This document shows, piece after piece, positions 14,363 to 20,779 of a DNA stretch of 23,389 nt (the stretch's first letter is position 1; each line of letters begins with the position of its first letter). Below the pieces are notes generated by a model, which saw only the letters and a list, made by a program, of their open reading frames with translations, was not told the origin of the DNA and made no database searches. Origin of the DNA: a bacterium HR12 (GTDB lineage: Bacteria; Actinomycetota; UBA4738; HRBIN12); NCBI GenBank assembly GCA_002898915.1, contig BEHO01000001.1:1-23389 (forward strand). The letters are read 5' to 3'. A program made the position numbers and the translations under genes.

Positions 14363-15594
14363 CGAACCGGTTGCGCGCGCTCGCGCTCGTGGGGGTGCTC
14401 GCCGTGCTGGCCGCCGCGTGCGGCGGCGGTGGTGGCGGCGACGGCGGAGGCGGTGGTGGTGCCGGAGGCGGCATGATCACCGAGCTCGGCGCGGGCGAGG
14501 GTCAGGTCAACATCATCGCCTGGGCCGGCTACATCGAGGACGGCTCGACGGACCCGAACTACGACTGGGTCACCCAGTTCGAGAAGGACACCGGGTGCGA
14601 GGTGAACGTCAAGGTGGCGAACACCTCGGACGAGATGGTCGCCCTCATGCAGGAGGGGGCCGGCCAGTTCGACCTGGTGACCGCGTCGGGCGACGCGAGC
14701 CTGCGCCTGATCGAGGGCGGCACGGTCCAGGAGATCAACATCGACCTGATCCCGTCGTGGGACACGATCGACCCGCGGCTCCAGGACGCGCCGTGGCACA
14801 CCGTCGACACCGACGGCGACGGGAAGGGCGAGCACTACGGCGTGCCCTACCAGTGGGGCAGCAACGTGCTCATGTACAACACCGAGGTCTTCGGGGACCA
14901 GCCGCCGACCAGCTGGAACGTCGTCTTCGAGGAGATGACGCTCCCCGACGGCAAGAGCAACAAGGGCCGGGTCCAGGCCTACGACGGCGCGATCTACATC
15001 GCGGACGCCGCGCTGTACCTGCGGGCGCACCGGCCGGAGCTCGGGATCACGGATCCCTACGCGCTCACCCGTGAGCAGTTCGAGGCGGCCATCGACCTGC
15101 TCCGTCAGCAGCGCGAGCTCGTCGGCCGCTACTGGCACGACGCGTTCGTGCAGATGGAGGACTTCGCGAACGGCGAGGCCGTCGTGAGCTCCTCCTGGCC
15201 GTTCCAGGTGAACTACCTGAAGTACTTCGAGAAGCAGCCGATCGACAGCGTGGTGCCCGAGGAGGGGGCCACGGGCTGGGCCGACACCACGATGATGCAC
15301 GCGCAGGCGCCGCACCCGAACTGCGCCTACCGCTGGCTCGAGTGGTCGCTGAACCCGAAGCTCCAGGGCGACCTGGCGGCCTGGTTCGGCTCGGTGCCGG
15401 TCGTGCCCTCCGCCTGCGAGGGGAACGAGCTGCTGGGTCCGGACGGCTGCAAGATCAACGGGATCGACAACTTCGACCGGATCGAGTTCTGGAAGACGCC
15501 GTCGTCGGACTGCTTCGACGACGACCCGGCGACCGAGTGCGTCCCCTACTACGAGTGGGTCACGAACATGGTCGCCGTCATCGGCGGTCGGTAG
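14359..15594 (+). CDS. potD: Polyamine-type ABC importer, solute-binding lipoprotein
   Basis: A 411-residue secreted lipoprotein. The signal peptide [21 protein letters not shown] ends in a lipobox with lipid-bearing Cys21. A low-complexity glycine linker follows (residues 22-38, encoded by GGC/GGT/GGA runs at 14422-14472). The binding domain begins with VNIIAWAGYIEDG, the usual PotD/PotF opening, and contains YGVPYQWGSNVLMYNTEVFG and WPFQVNYLKYF segments. Several cysteines near the C-terminus (SACEG, DGCK, SDCFD, TECVP) could form disulfides outside the cell. ATG 14359 overlaps the potA stop by 4 nt. A strong hairpin follows the gene. The family also binds related cationic ligands, so polyamine is probable, not proven. 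Confidence 0.9.
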   Translation: MTNRLRALALVGVLAVLAAACGGGGGGDGGGGGGAGGGMITELGAGEGQVNIIAWAGYIEDGSTDPNYDWVTQFEKDTGCEVNVKVANTSDEMVALMQEGAGQFDLVTASGDASLRLIEGGTVQEINIDLIPSWDTIDPRLQDAPWHTVDTDGDGKGEHYGVPYQWGSNVLMYNTEVFGDQPPTSWNVVFEEMTLPDGKSNKGRVQAYDGAIYIADAALYLRAHRPELGITDPYALTREQFEAAIDLLRQQRELVGRYWHDAFVQMEDFANGEAVVSSSWPFQVNYLKYFEKQPIDSVVPEEGATGWADTTMMHAQAPHPNCAYRWLEWSLNPKLQGDLAAWFGSVPVVPSACEGNELLGPDGCKINGIDNFDRIEFWKTPSSDCFDDDPATECVPYYEWVTNMVAVIGGR

Positions 15595-15621
15595 TCGGAC
15601 GGTCGAGGACGTATGAGCGGC

Positions 15622-15656
15622 AGGTGGCGCCGGGGTTCCGAGCCTCGGCGCCACCT
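15622..15656 (+). terminator. Strong GC hairpin between potD and potB (attenuator or mRNA-stabilising stem)
   Basis: AGGTGGCGCCGGGG (15622-15635) pairs with CCTCGGCGCCACCT (15643-15656): 14 consecutive pairs including one G-U, with a 7-nt loop. It begins 27 nt after the potD stop and ends 24 nt before potB. No U-run follows, and the permease genes continue on the same strand, so partial termination or protection of the upstream mRNA is more likely than full termination. Confidence 0.7.
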
Positions 15657-15680
15657 CCGCGATGAGGGGTGCCCGCGCCG

Positions 15681-16613
15681 ATGAGCTCCGTGGCGTCGAC
15701 GCGCTCGCTCCCGCTCCGCGTGAGCGCGTTCTTCCACCGCCACCCGGCGGTGCGGCTCGCGCTCTTCCTGCTCCCGGGCCTGCTGTGGCTGGGGCTGCTG
15801 TACCTCGGCTCCTTGGGCTCCCTCGTCCTCTACAGCCTGTGGTTGCTGGAGGAGTTCACCGGGCTCGTCGTCCGTCGGTTCACCCTCTCGACCTTCGCCC
15901 AGCTCGCGCAGCCCGCGAACTACGAGATCGTGCTGCGGACGGTGGGGATGGCGGCGGCCGTCTCCATCGCGTGCGCGCTCCTCGCCTTCCCCATCTCCTA
16001 CTACATGGCTCGCTACGCCTCGCCGCGGATGAAGACGTTCCTCTACATCTGGGTGATCATGCCGCTGTGGACGAGCTACCTCGTCCGCGCCCTCGCCTGG
16101 CGCTCGGTGATGGCGGGCGAGGGGCTGTTCATGTGGGCGATGGAGCGACTCGGGCTGGACGGCGTGATGCGCGCCCTCCTCGGCGCGCCCGTGGTCGGCG
16201 GCCCGACCCTCGTCCAGTCGAAGTTCAGCCTGTTCGTCGTGTACGTGTACCTCTGGCTCCCGTACATGATCCTGCCCGTGCAGGCGGCGCTGGAGCGGGT
16301 CCCCCTCAGCTACCTCGAGGCCTCCGACGATCTCGGCGCGCGGCCGGGCACCACCTTCCGTCGGATCGTGCTGCCGCTCGCGAAGCCGGGGCTCGTCGCC
16401 GGCTCGATCTTCACGTTCTCCCTCACGCTCGGCGACTTCATCCTGCCCCAGATCTTCGGGACGTCCGAGTTCTACCTGGGCCAGATGGTCTACGTGCAGC
16501 AGGGCGTGGCGGGGAACCTGCCGCTCGCCGCGGTCTTCACGTTCGTGGCCATGGCCGTCATGCTCGTCTACCTCGCGATCGCCAAGCGCGCGGGGGCGTT
16601 CGAGGCGCTATGA
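15681..16613 (+). CDS. potB: Polyamine-type ABC importer, permease subunit 1
   Basis: A 310-residue inner-membrane permease with about six helices (LALFLLPGLLWLGLLYLG first; VFTFVAMAVMLVYLAI last). The cytoplasmic EAA loop that docks on the ATPase is YLEASDDLGARPGTTFRRIVLPLAKPG (about residues 213-239). The PMKTFLYIWVIMPLW-like region before it is typical of PotB. ATG 15681 has GAGGGG about 11 nt upstream; GTG 15669 is an in-frame alternative. It is separated from potD by 86 nt holding the hairpin. Its stop overlaps potC (ATGA), so the two permeases should be made in equal amounts. Confidence 0.92.
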   Translation: MSSVASTRSLPLRVSAFFHRHPAVRLALFLLPGLLWLGLLYLGSLGSLVLYSLWLLEEFTGLVVRRFTLSTFAQLAQPANYEIVLRTVGMAAAVSIACALLAFPISYYMARYASPRMKTFLYIWVIMPLWTSYLVRALAWRSVMAGEGLFMWAMERLGLDGVMRALLGAPVVGGPTLVQSKFSLFVVYVYLWLPYMILPVQAALERVPLSYLEASDDLGARPGTTFRRIVLPLAKPGLVAGSIFTFSLTLGDFILPQIFGTSEFYLGQMVYVQQGVAGNLPLAAVFTFVAMAVMLVYLAIAKRAGAFEAL

Positions 16614-17422
16614 GCGGGGCGGGCGCGCGTCGGGCCGGCGTGGGGCTGAAGCTCGCCTCGGCCCTCGTGTTCGGGTTCCTCTACTTCCCGCTCCTCGTCA
16701 TCGTCCTCTACGCCTTCACCACGCAGTCCTCGGCGTTCACGTTCCCCCCGCCCGGCTTCACGACGCGGTGGTTCTCCGTGGCCTTCGCCGACGAGGACAT
16801 GTGGCGGGCGGTGCGGCTCTCGCTCCTCGTGGCGGGGCTCTCCACCGGGGTCGCGATCGTGCTCGGGGGGCTCCTCGCCGGGGCCGTCTACCGCGCCCGC
16901 TTCCCCGGGCGGGAGGCCGTGGCCTTCATCGTGGTCCTCCCGATCGCGCTGCCCGGCATCGTGACGGGGATCGCGCTCCGCTCCACGCTGTCCCTCGCCG
17001 GCGCCAGCTTCGGGTTCTGGACCATCGTCATCGGCCACGTCACGTTCTGCATCGTGATCGTCTACAACAACGTCGTGGCCCGGCTGCGGCGTCTCTCACC
17101 GAACATCGTCGAGGCGTCGGCGGATCTCGGCGCCTCCGGCCTGCAGACCTTCCGCTACGTGCTCCTCCCGAACCTCGCCACGGCCATCCTGGCCGGCGCG
17201 ATCCTGTCCTTCGCGCTCTCCTTCGACGAGATCATCGTGACCACGTTCACGGCGGGCCAGCAGCAGACGCTGCCGATCTACATCTTCTCCATCCTGTTCC
17301 GGCCGAGGGCCAAGCCCGTGACGAACGTGGTCGCGCTCCTCGCCATCGCCATCACGTTCTTCCCCATCATGCTGGCGCAGATCCTCACCCGGGAGCGCGC
17401 CGGCGGGACCGCGGGCAGGTGA
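16610..17422 (+). CDS. potC: Polyamine-type ABC importer, permease subunit 2
   Basis: A 270-residue inner-membrane permease pairing with PotB. The first helix is ALVFGFLYFPLLVIVLYAF, followed by a periplasmic FPPPGFTTRWFSVAF segment that is characteristic of PotC/PotI. The EAA loop is IVEASADLGASGLQTFRYVLLPNLATA (about residues 165-191). The LSFALSFDEIIVTTFTAGQQQTLPIYIFS run after it is also typical of the family. ATG 16610 overlaps the potB stop by 4 nt. It is the last gene of the operon and converges on bpa, with 25 nt between stops. Assignment is secure at family level. Confidence 0.93.
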   Translation: MSGAGARRAGVGLKLASALVFGFLYFPLLVIVLYAFTTQSSAFTFPPPGFTTRWFSVAFADEDMWRAVRLSLLVAGLSTGVAIVLGGLLAGAVYRARFPGREAVAFIVVLPIALPGIVTGIALRSTLSLAGASFGFWTIVIGHVTFCIVIVYNNVVARLRRLSPNIVEASADLGASGLQTFRYVLLPNLATAILAGAILSFALSFDEIIVTTFTAGQQQTLPIYIFSILFRPRAKPVTNVVALLAIAITFFPIMLAQILTRERAGGTAGR

Positions 17423-17447
17423 CCGGAGCGACGGCCCGGCCGGGCGG

Positions 17448-17954
17448 CTACAGGTACTGGCCGGGCTTCGGGGCCTCGGGCTGCTGCGCCGAGGGGAGCC
17501 CGCGGCGTCGGAGCTCCTCGAACTGCGCGCGGGCCGCCGCCTGCTGCGCGAAGAGGGCGGCCTGGATGCCGTGGAACAGGCCCTCGAGCCAGCCGACGAG
17601 CTGGGCCTGGGCCACGCGGATCTCGGATTCGCTCGGCACCCCCTGCATCGGCGGCGCGAGCGAGGCCAGCTCCTCCTTCAGGTCGGGCGAGAGGACCTCC
17701 TCGAGCTCGCCCACGGAGCGCTCGTAGATCTGCCGGAGGCGGATCCGCCCCGGCTCGTCGAGGGAGGCCTGGCGCGTCTCGTCGAGGAGCTCCCGCACCA
17801 TGCTCGCGATCCGCAGGAGCTTGGCGGGGTGCGTGATGGCCTCCTGCGGCATCGCCTCCGGCCGCTGGCCCTGCTGGGGCTGGCCCGACTCCGAGCGCCC
17901 CTCGACCACCTCCGGCCTGACCGACGCTTGCTCGGTTCCGCTGCGCTCGTCCAT
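17448..17954 (-). CDS. bpa: Bacterial proteasome activator (Bpa/PafE family)
   Basis: A 168-residue protein. In mycobacteria, Bpa/PafE forms a ring that docks on the 20S proteasome without using ATP and opens its gate, by inserting C-terminal GQYL tails. This protein ends KPGQYL and has the helical core MPQEAITHPAKLLRIASMVRELLDETRQASLDEPGRIRLRQIYERSVGELEEVLSPDLKEELASL followed by VAQAQLVGWLEGLFHGIQAALFAQQ. The first 35 residues are a polar, likely disordered tail. ATG 17954 follows a TACCGT -10 box by 7 nt. It lies 40 nt after the M20 peptidase gene, on the same strand. The family is confined mainly to actinobacteria with proteasomes, so 20S subunit genes are expected elsewhere on this chromosome. 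Confidence 0.93.
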   Translation of the reverse strand: MDERSGTEQASVRPEVVEGRSESGQPQQGQRPEAMPQEAITHPAKLLRIASMVRELLDETRQASLDEPGRIRLRQIYERSVGELEEVLSPDLKEELASLAPPMQGVPSESEIRVAQAQLVGWLEGLFHGIQAALFAQQAAARAQFEELRRRGLPSAQQPEAPKPGQYL

Positions 17955-17961
17955 CACCCAC

Positions 17962-17967
17962 ACGGTA
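17962..17967 (-). promoter_or_regulatory. Putative -10 box TACCGT, leaderless start of bpa
   Basis: On the minus strand TACCGT fits TANNNT and ends 7 nt before ATG 17954. It lies in the 40-bp gap behind the M20 peptidase gene, so bpa may have its own promoter. Confidence 0.45.
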
Positions 17968-17994
17968 GCAGCGCTCGCGCGCGGGCGCACCCGG

Positions 17995-19344
17995 TCAGGT
18001 CCCGGCGAGCTCCCGCCAGAGCAGGGCCTCGGCCAGGGCCGTCCGCTCGAGGTCCCCGAGGTCCACGCTCTCGTCCACCGAGTGGTACTGGCTCCGCTCG
18101 TCGGCGGCGCCGTAGATCAGGATCTCCGCCTCGGGGAACGTCCGGGCGAGCACCGGCACGAGGGGGACCGACCCGCCGCTCCCCGTGTACACCGGGGGCC
18201 GGCCGTAGGCGAGCTCCATCGCGCGGGCCATCGCCGCGTGGGCGGGGCCGTCGGCGCGGATCCGGATGCCGGCGCCGCCCTCGCCCCGCTCCACCTCGAC
18301 CTCCACGCCCCAGGGGGCGTGGGCGAGGACGTGCTCGGTGAGCAGATCGAGCGCCCGGTCGGGGTCCTCGCCGGGGGCGATGCGGAGGCTGATCTTGGCC
18401 CGCGCCACGGGCACGAGCTGGTTGGACGCCTCCCGCACGCCGGGGGCGTCGATGCCGAGGACCGAGACGGCCGGCGCGGACCACAGGCGCTCGGCGATGC
18501 TGCCGTGACCGAGGAGCTGGACGCCCGGGCGCAGCCGTGCGTCGCGGCGGAACTCCGCCTCGTCCACCTCCACGCCGTCCCAGGGGAGGCGCGAGAGGCC
18601 GGGGATCCGGACCTCGCCCGCGTCGTCGTGGAGGCTCGCGAGGATCCGGGCCAGGGCGCTCAGGGCGTCCGGCGCGGGCCCGCCGTACACGCCGCTGTGG
18701 ACCGCGAGGTCGGCGGTGCGGACGGTGACCCGGACGTCGACGACACCGCGGATCGAGGTCTCGAGCGCCGGGATCCCGGTGCGCCAGTTGCCGCCGTCGG
18801 CGATGCAGAGCACGTCGGCCGCGAGCAGGTCGCGATGGCCCTCGATGAGGAAGGGCAGATGCGCGGTCCCCGCCTCCTCCTCGCCCTCGACGAGCACCTT
18901 CACGGTGACCGGGGGCCGCCCGTCGAACGCGCGCATCGCCGCCGCGTGCGCGACGATCCCCGCCTTGTCGTCCGAGGAGCCGCGGCCGTAGAGGCGGCCC
19001 TCCCGGACGACGGGCTCGAAGGGGGGCGAGGTCCACGCCTCCGGCGGCCCCTCGGGCTGGACGTCGTGGTGGGCGTAGAGGAGGACCGTCGGGGCGCCGG
19101 GCGGCCCGGGGACCTCGCCGTAGACCGCCGGGTGGTCCACGCCGTCGGGGAGCTCGATCAGCCGCACCCCCCGGAACCCGGCGGCCTCGAGGATCTCGGC
19201 GGTCGCCTCCGCCGAGGCCCGGACGGGCGCGGGGTCGTACCCGTCGAACGCGATCGAGGGGATCCGCACCAGCCGCTCGAGGTCGGCGACGGTTCGCGGC
19301 ATGGTCTCGGAGACCGCGTGGCGGAGCTCCTCAGTCGTGGTCAC
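17995..19344 (-). CDS. M20-family metallodipeptidase
   Basis: A 449-residue cytoplasmic zinc peptidase of the carboxypeptidase G2/carnosinase type. Metal-binding motifs are LLYAHHDVQPEG (His near residue 92 and catalytic Asp), GRGSSDDKAGI (bridging Asp), VLVEGEEEAGTAHL (catalytic Glu pair), CIADGG, and a final YHSVDESV His. The lid/dimerisation domain starts around VTVRTADLAVHSGVYGG, typical of M20 dipeptidases. GTG 19344 is preferred because AGGAGG (19351-19356 on the opposite strand) is 6 nt upstream; GTG 19350 in frame would touch the AGGAGG. TAAGGT at 19378-19383 (minus) may be its -10 box. It lies upstream of bpa; a joint role in peptide breakdown after the proteasome is a guess. Substrate unknown. 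Confidence 0.92.
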   Translation of the reverse strand: MTTTEELRHAVSETMPRTVADLERLVRIPSIAFDGYDPAPVRASAEATAEILEAAGFRGVRLIELPDGVDHPAVYGEVPGPPGAPTVLLYAHHDVQPEGPPEAWTSPPFEPVVREGRLYGRGSSDDKAGIVAHAAAMRAFDGRPPVTVKVLVEGEEEAGTAHLPFLIEGHRDLLAADVLCIADGGNWRTGIPALETSIRGVVDVRVTVRTADLAVHSGVYGGPAPDALSALARILASLHDDAGEVRIPGLSRLPWDGVEVDEAEFRRDARLRPGVQLLGHGSIAERLWSAPAVSVLGIDAPGVREASNQLVPVARAKISLRIAPGEDPDRALDLLTEHVLAHAPWGVEVEVERGEGGAGIRIRADGPAHAAMARAMELAYGRPPVYTGSGGSVPLVPVLARTFPEAEILIYGAADERSQYHSVDESVDLGDLERTALAEALLWRELAGT

Positions 19345-19377
19345 GGGCACCCTCCTTCGCTTCGACCGACGCCGGGA

Positions 19378-19383
19378 ACCTTA
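19378..19383 (-). promoter_or_regulatory. Putative -10 box TAAGGT for the M20 peptidase gene
   Basis: On the minus strand TAAGGT fits TANNNT and sits 33 nt before GTG 19344, giving a short leader that holds the AGGAGG site. No clear -35 is seen. Confidence 0.35.
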
Positions 19384-19420
19384 CCGAACGGGTCGAGCCT
19401 CCGACGGGGCCCGCGCCGGA

Positions 19421-19434
19421 TGACCGTCCGGTCA
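19421..19434. promoter_or_regulatory. Operator-like dyad TGACCG-N2-CGGTCA between divergent M20 and OsmC genes
   Basis: A perfect inverted repeat with 6-bp half-sites and 2-bp centre. Its form resembles operators of TetR-type repressors in actinobacteria. It lies in the 185-bp divergent gap, upstream of both genes. No TetR gene is in the window, so the regulator is unknown. Confidence 0.45.
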
Positions 19435-19444
19435 GACCGCCCTC

Positions 19445-19479
19445 GGCCGAACGACCCGCGCGCCTGCGGCCGTTCGGCC
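19445..19479. repeat. Inverted repeat GGCCGAACG / CGTTCGGCC in the M20-OsmC gap
   Basis: GGCCGAACG (19445-19453) and its exact complement CGTTCGGCC (19471-19479) are separated by 17 nt. A third CCGAACG copy occurs at 19384-19390. The repeat could be a second protein-binding region or a hairpin in the OsmC leader. Confidence 0.4.
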
Positions 19480-19529
19480 CGAGCGCCGTGGAAGTTCGGG
19501 CCCGCGCCCCGTGTTGTGAGGGGCGAGTG

Positions 19530-19928
19530 ATGGACGAGATGCTCGTCGAGCACGAGGGTGGGGACCGGTACCGGGTCCGGATCCGGGGCCACGAGCTCGT
19601 CGTCGACCAGCCGCAGGACGACGGGGGCGAGGACGCTGGCCCCACCCCCACCGAGCTGTTCGTCGCCGGCCTCGCGAGCTGCGTGGCCTTCTACGCGGGG
19701 CGGTTCCTGCGTCGCCACGGCTTGCCGACGGAGGGGCTCGCGGTGGAGTGCGGGTTCGCCTTCGCGGAGGATCGGCCCTCGAGGGTGGGGCGGGTCGGGA
19801 TCGTGGTGCGCCTCCCCGCGGGCGTCCCCGAGGAGCGGCGGGCGGCGCTCCGGGCGGTCGTGGAGCACTGCACCGTGCACAACTCGCTCCGCCGCCCACC
19901 GGAGGTCGCGATCGAGCTCCGGGGCTGA
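19530..19928 (+). CDS. OsmC/Ohr-family protein (thiol-dependent peroxidase fold)
   Basis: A 132-residue protein. OsmC/Ohr proteins reduce organic hydroperoxides using two cysteines. The first is in GPTPTELFVAGLASCVAFYAGRFL (Cys51). The second is in AVVEHCTVHNSL (Cys114). Both sit in the family's usual places. The strand-rich N-terminus (VEHEGGDRYRVRIRGHELVVDQP) forms the dimer core. It is a little shorter than OsmC itself (about 140 residues), closer to the YhfA-type group. ATG 19530 has GAGGGG (19518-19523) 6 nt upstream. It converges on pdxH with 2 nt between stops. An operator-like dyad lies about 100 nt upstream. The physiological substrate is not determinable. Confidence 0.9.
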   Translation: MDEMLVEHEGGDRYRVRIRGHELVVDQPQDDGGEDAGPTPTELFVAGLASCVAFYAGRFLRRHGLPTEGLAVECGFAFAEDRPSRVGRVGIVVRLPAGVPEERRAALRAVVEHCTVHNSLRRPPEVAIELRG

Positions 19929-19930
19929 GG

Positions 19931-20554
19931 CTACGGGTAGAGGCGCTCGAGGCGCCACCCGTCGGGCCCCCGGGTGTAGCGGAACCGGTCGTGGAGCCGG
20001 TGCTCCCGGCCCTTCCAGAACTCGAACGTCTCGGGGACGATGCGGAAGCCGCCCCAGTGCGGGGGCAGCGGCACGTCCTCGCCGGGGAAGCGCTCGCTCG
20101 CGGCGCGGTAGGCGGCCTCGAGCTCCTCCCGCGAGGCGACGGGCTGGCTCTGGCGCGAGGCCCAGGCGCCGAGCCGCGCCTCGCGGGGGCGCGTGCGGAA
20201 GTAGGTCTCGGCCTCCTCGCGGCTCGCGGGCTCGACCGGGCCGGCGAGCGAGACCTGCCGGTCGAGCTCGCGCCACAGGAACACGGCGGCCGCGTGGGGG
20301 TTCTCCGCGAGGTCCCTGCCCTTGCGACTGCCGAGGTTGGTGAAGAACAGCACCCCGCGCTCGTCCAGGCCCTTCATGAGGACGTGCCGGACCGAGGGCC
20401 GGCCCCGGGCGTCCGCGGTGGCCAGGGCCATGGCCTCGGGGAAGGCGATCCCGGCCCGCTCGGCCTCCTCCAGCCACCGGCGGAGCTGTCGGATGGGGTC
20501 CGGGTCGAGGCTGCGCTCGGTGAGACCGACGTCGTCGTGGGACGCGACGCTCAC
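19931..20554 (-). CDS. pdxH: Pyridoxamine 5'-phosphate oxidase
   Basis: A 207-residue FMN flavoprotein that oxidises pyridoxamine or pyridoxine phosphate to PLP, the cofactor needed by the two decarboxylases in this window. The N-terminal DPIRQLRRWLEEAERAGIAFPEAMALATAD is followed by FMN-binding RHVLMKGLDERGVLFFTNLGSRKGRDL. RQSQPVASREEL lies in the middle. The C-terminal dimerisation domain reads PPHWGGFRIVPETFEFWKGREHRLHDRFRYTR, with the conserved substrate-binding Arg/His residues. GTG 20554 is chosen because GGGAGG (20561-20566, minus strand) lies 6 nt upstream. It follows the tRNA gene on the same strand by 92 nt. The assignment is secure. Confidence 0.95.
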   Translation of the reverse strand: MSVASHDDVGLTERSLDPDPIRQLRRWLEEAERAGIAFPEAMALATADARGRPSVRHVLMKGLDERGVLFFTNLGSRKGRDLAENPHAAAVFLWRELDRQVSLAGPVEPASREEAETYFRTRPREARLGAWASRQSQPVASREELEAAYRAASERFPGEDVPLPPHWGGFRIVPETFEFWKGREHRLHDRFRYTRGPDGWRLERLYP

Positions 20555-20625
20555 CGCGGCCCTCCCGGCTGGGGGCCGTCCGGTCGGGCGCGCGCGTCTC
20601 GGGATCGGTGCACCATGGACTCGTG

Positions 20626-20640
20626 CCGCCCGTCGGGCGG
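20626..20640 (-). terminator. Candidate terminator hairpin after tRNA-Arg
   Basis: On the minus strand CCGCCC-GAC-GGGCGG forms a 6-bp stem with a 3-nt loop, starting 6 nt after the tRNA 3' end. There is no U-run. The rest of the gap before pdxH holds only its ribosome binding site. Confidence 0.4.
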
Positions 20641-20646
20641 GAGCGG

Positions 20647-20718
<72 letters not shown>

Positions 20719-20729
20719 TCGCGAGCACG

Positions 20730-20735
20730 AGTCTA
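20730..20735 (-). promoter_or_regulatory. Putative -10 box TAGACT for tRNA-Arg
   Basis: TAGACT on the minus strand ends 11 nt before the mature tRNA 5' end. The same hexamer precedes the phosphodiesterase gene at 2470. Confidence 0.5.
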
Positions 20736-20767
20736 GCAACCGCTCGTCGCCGGGCCGAGCCCGTCGG

Positions 20768-20773
20768 TACCCT
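20768..20773 (+). promoter_or_regulatory. Putative -10 box TACCCT, leaderless start of argS
   Basis: TACCCT fits TANNNT and ends 6 nt before GTG 20780; no Shine-Dalgarno precedes the GTG. The argS and tRNA-Arg promoters thus lie within a 61-bp divergent gap. Confidence 0.5.
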
Positions 20774-20779
20774 TCGGGC

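Noticed and set aside
14422..14472. GGC/GGT/GGA run in potD as a DNA repeat with a function of its own
   Set aside because: It encodes the flexible glycine linker after the lipid-bearing cysteine, a common feature of actinobacterial lipoproteins.
17434..17445. Palindrome GCCCGGCCGGGC between convergent potC and bpa as a two-way terminator
   Set aside because: The stem would be only 4 bp with a 4-nt loop and no T-run; such palindromes are common in DNA of this composition.
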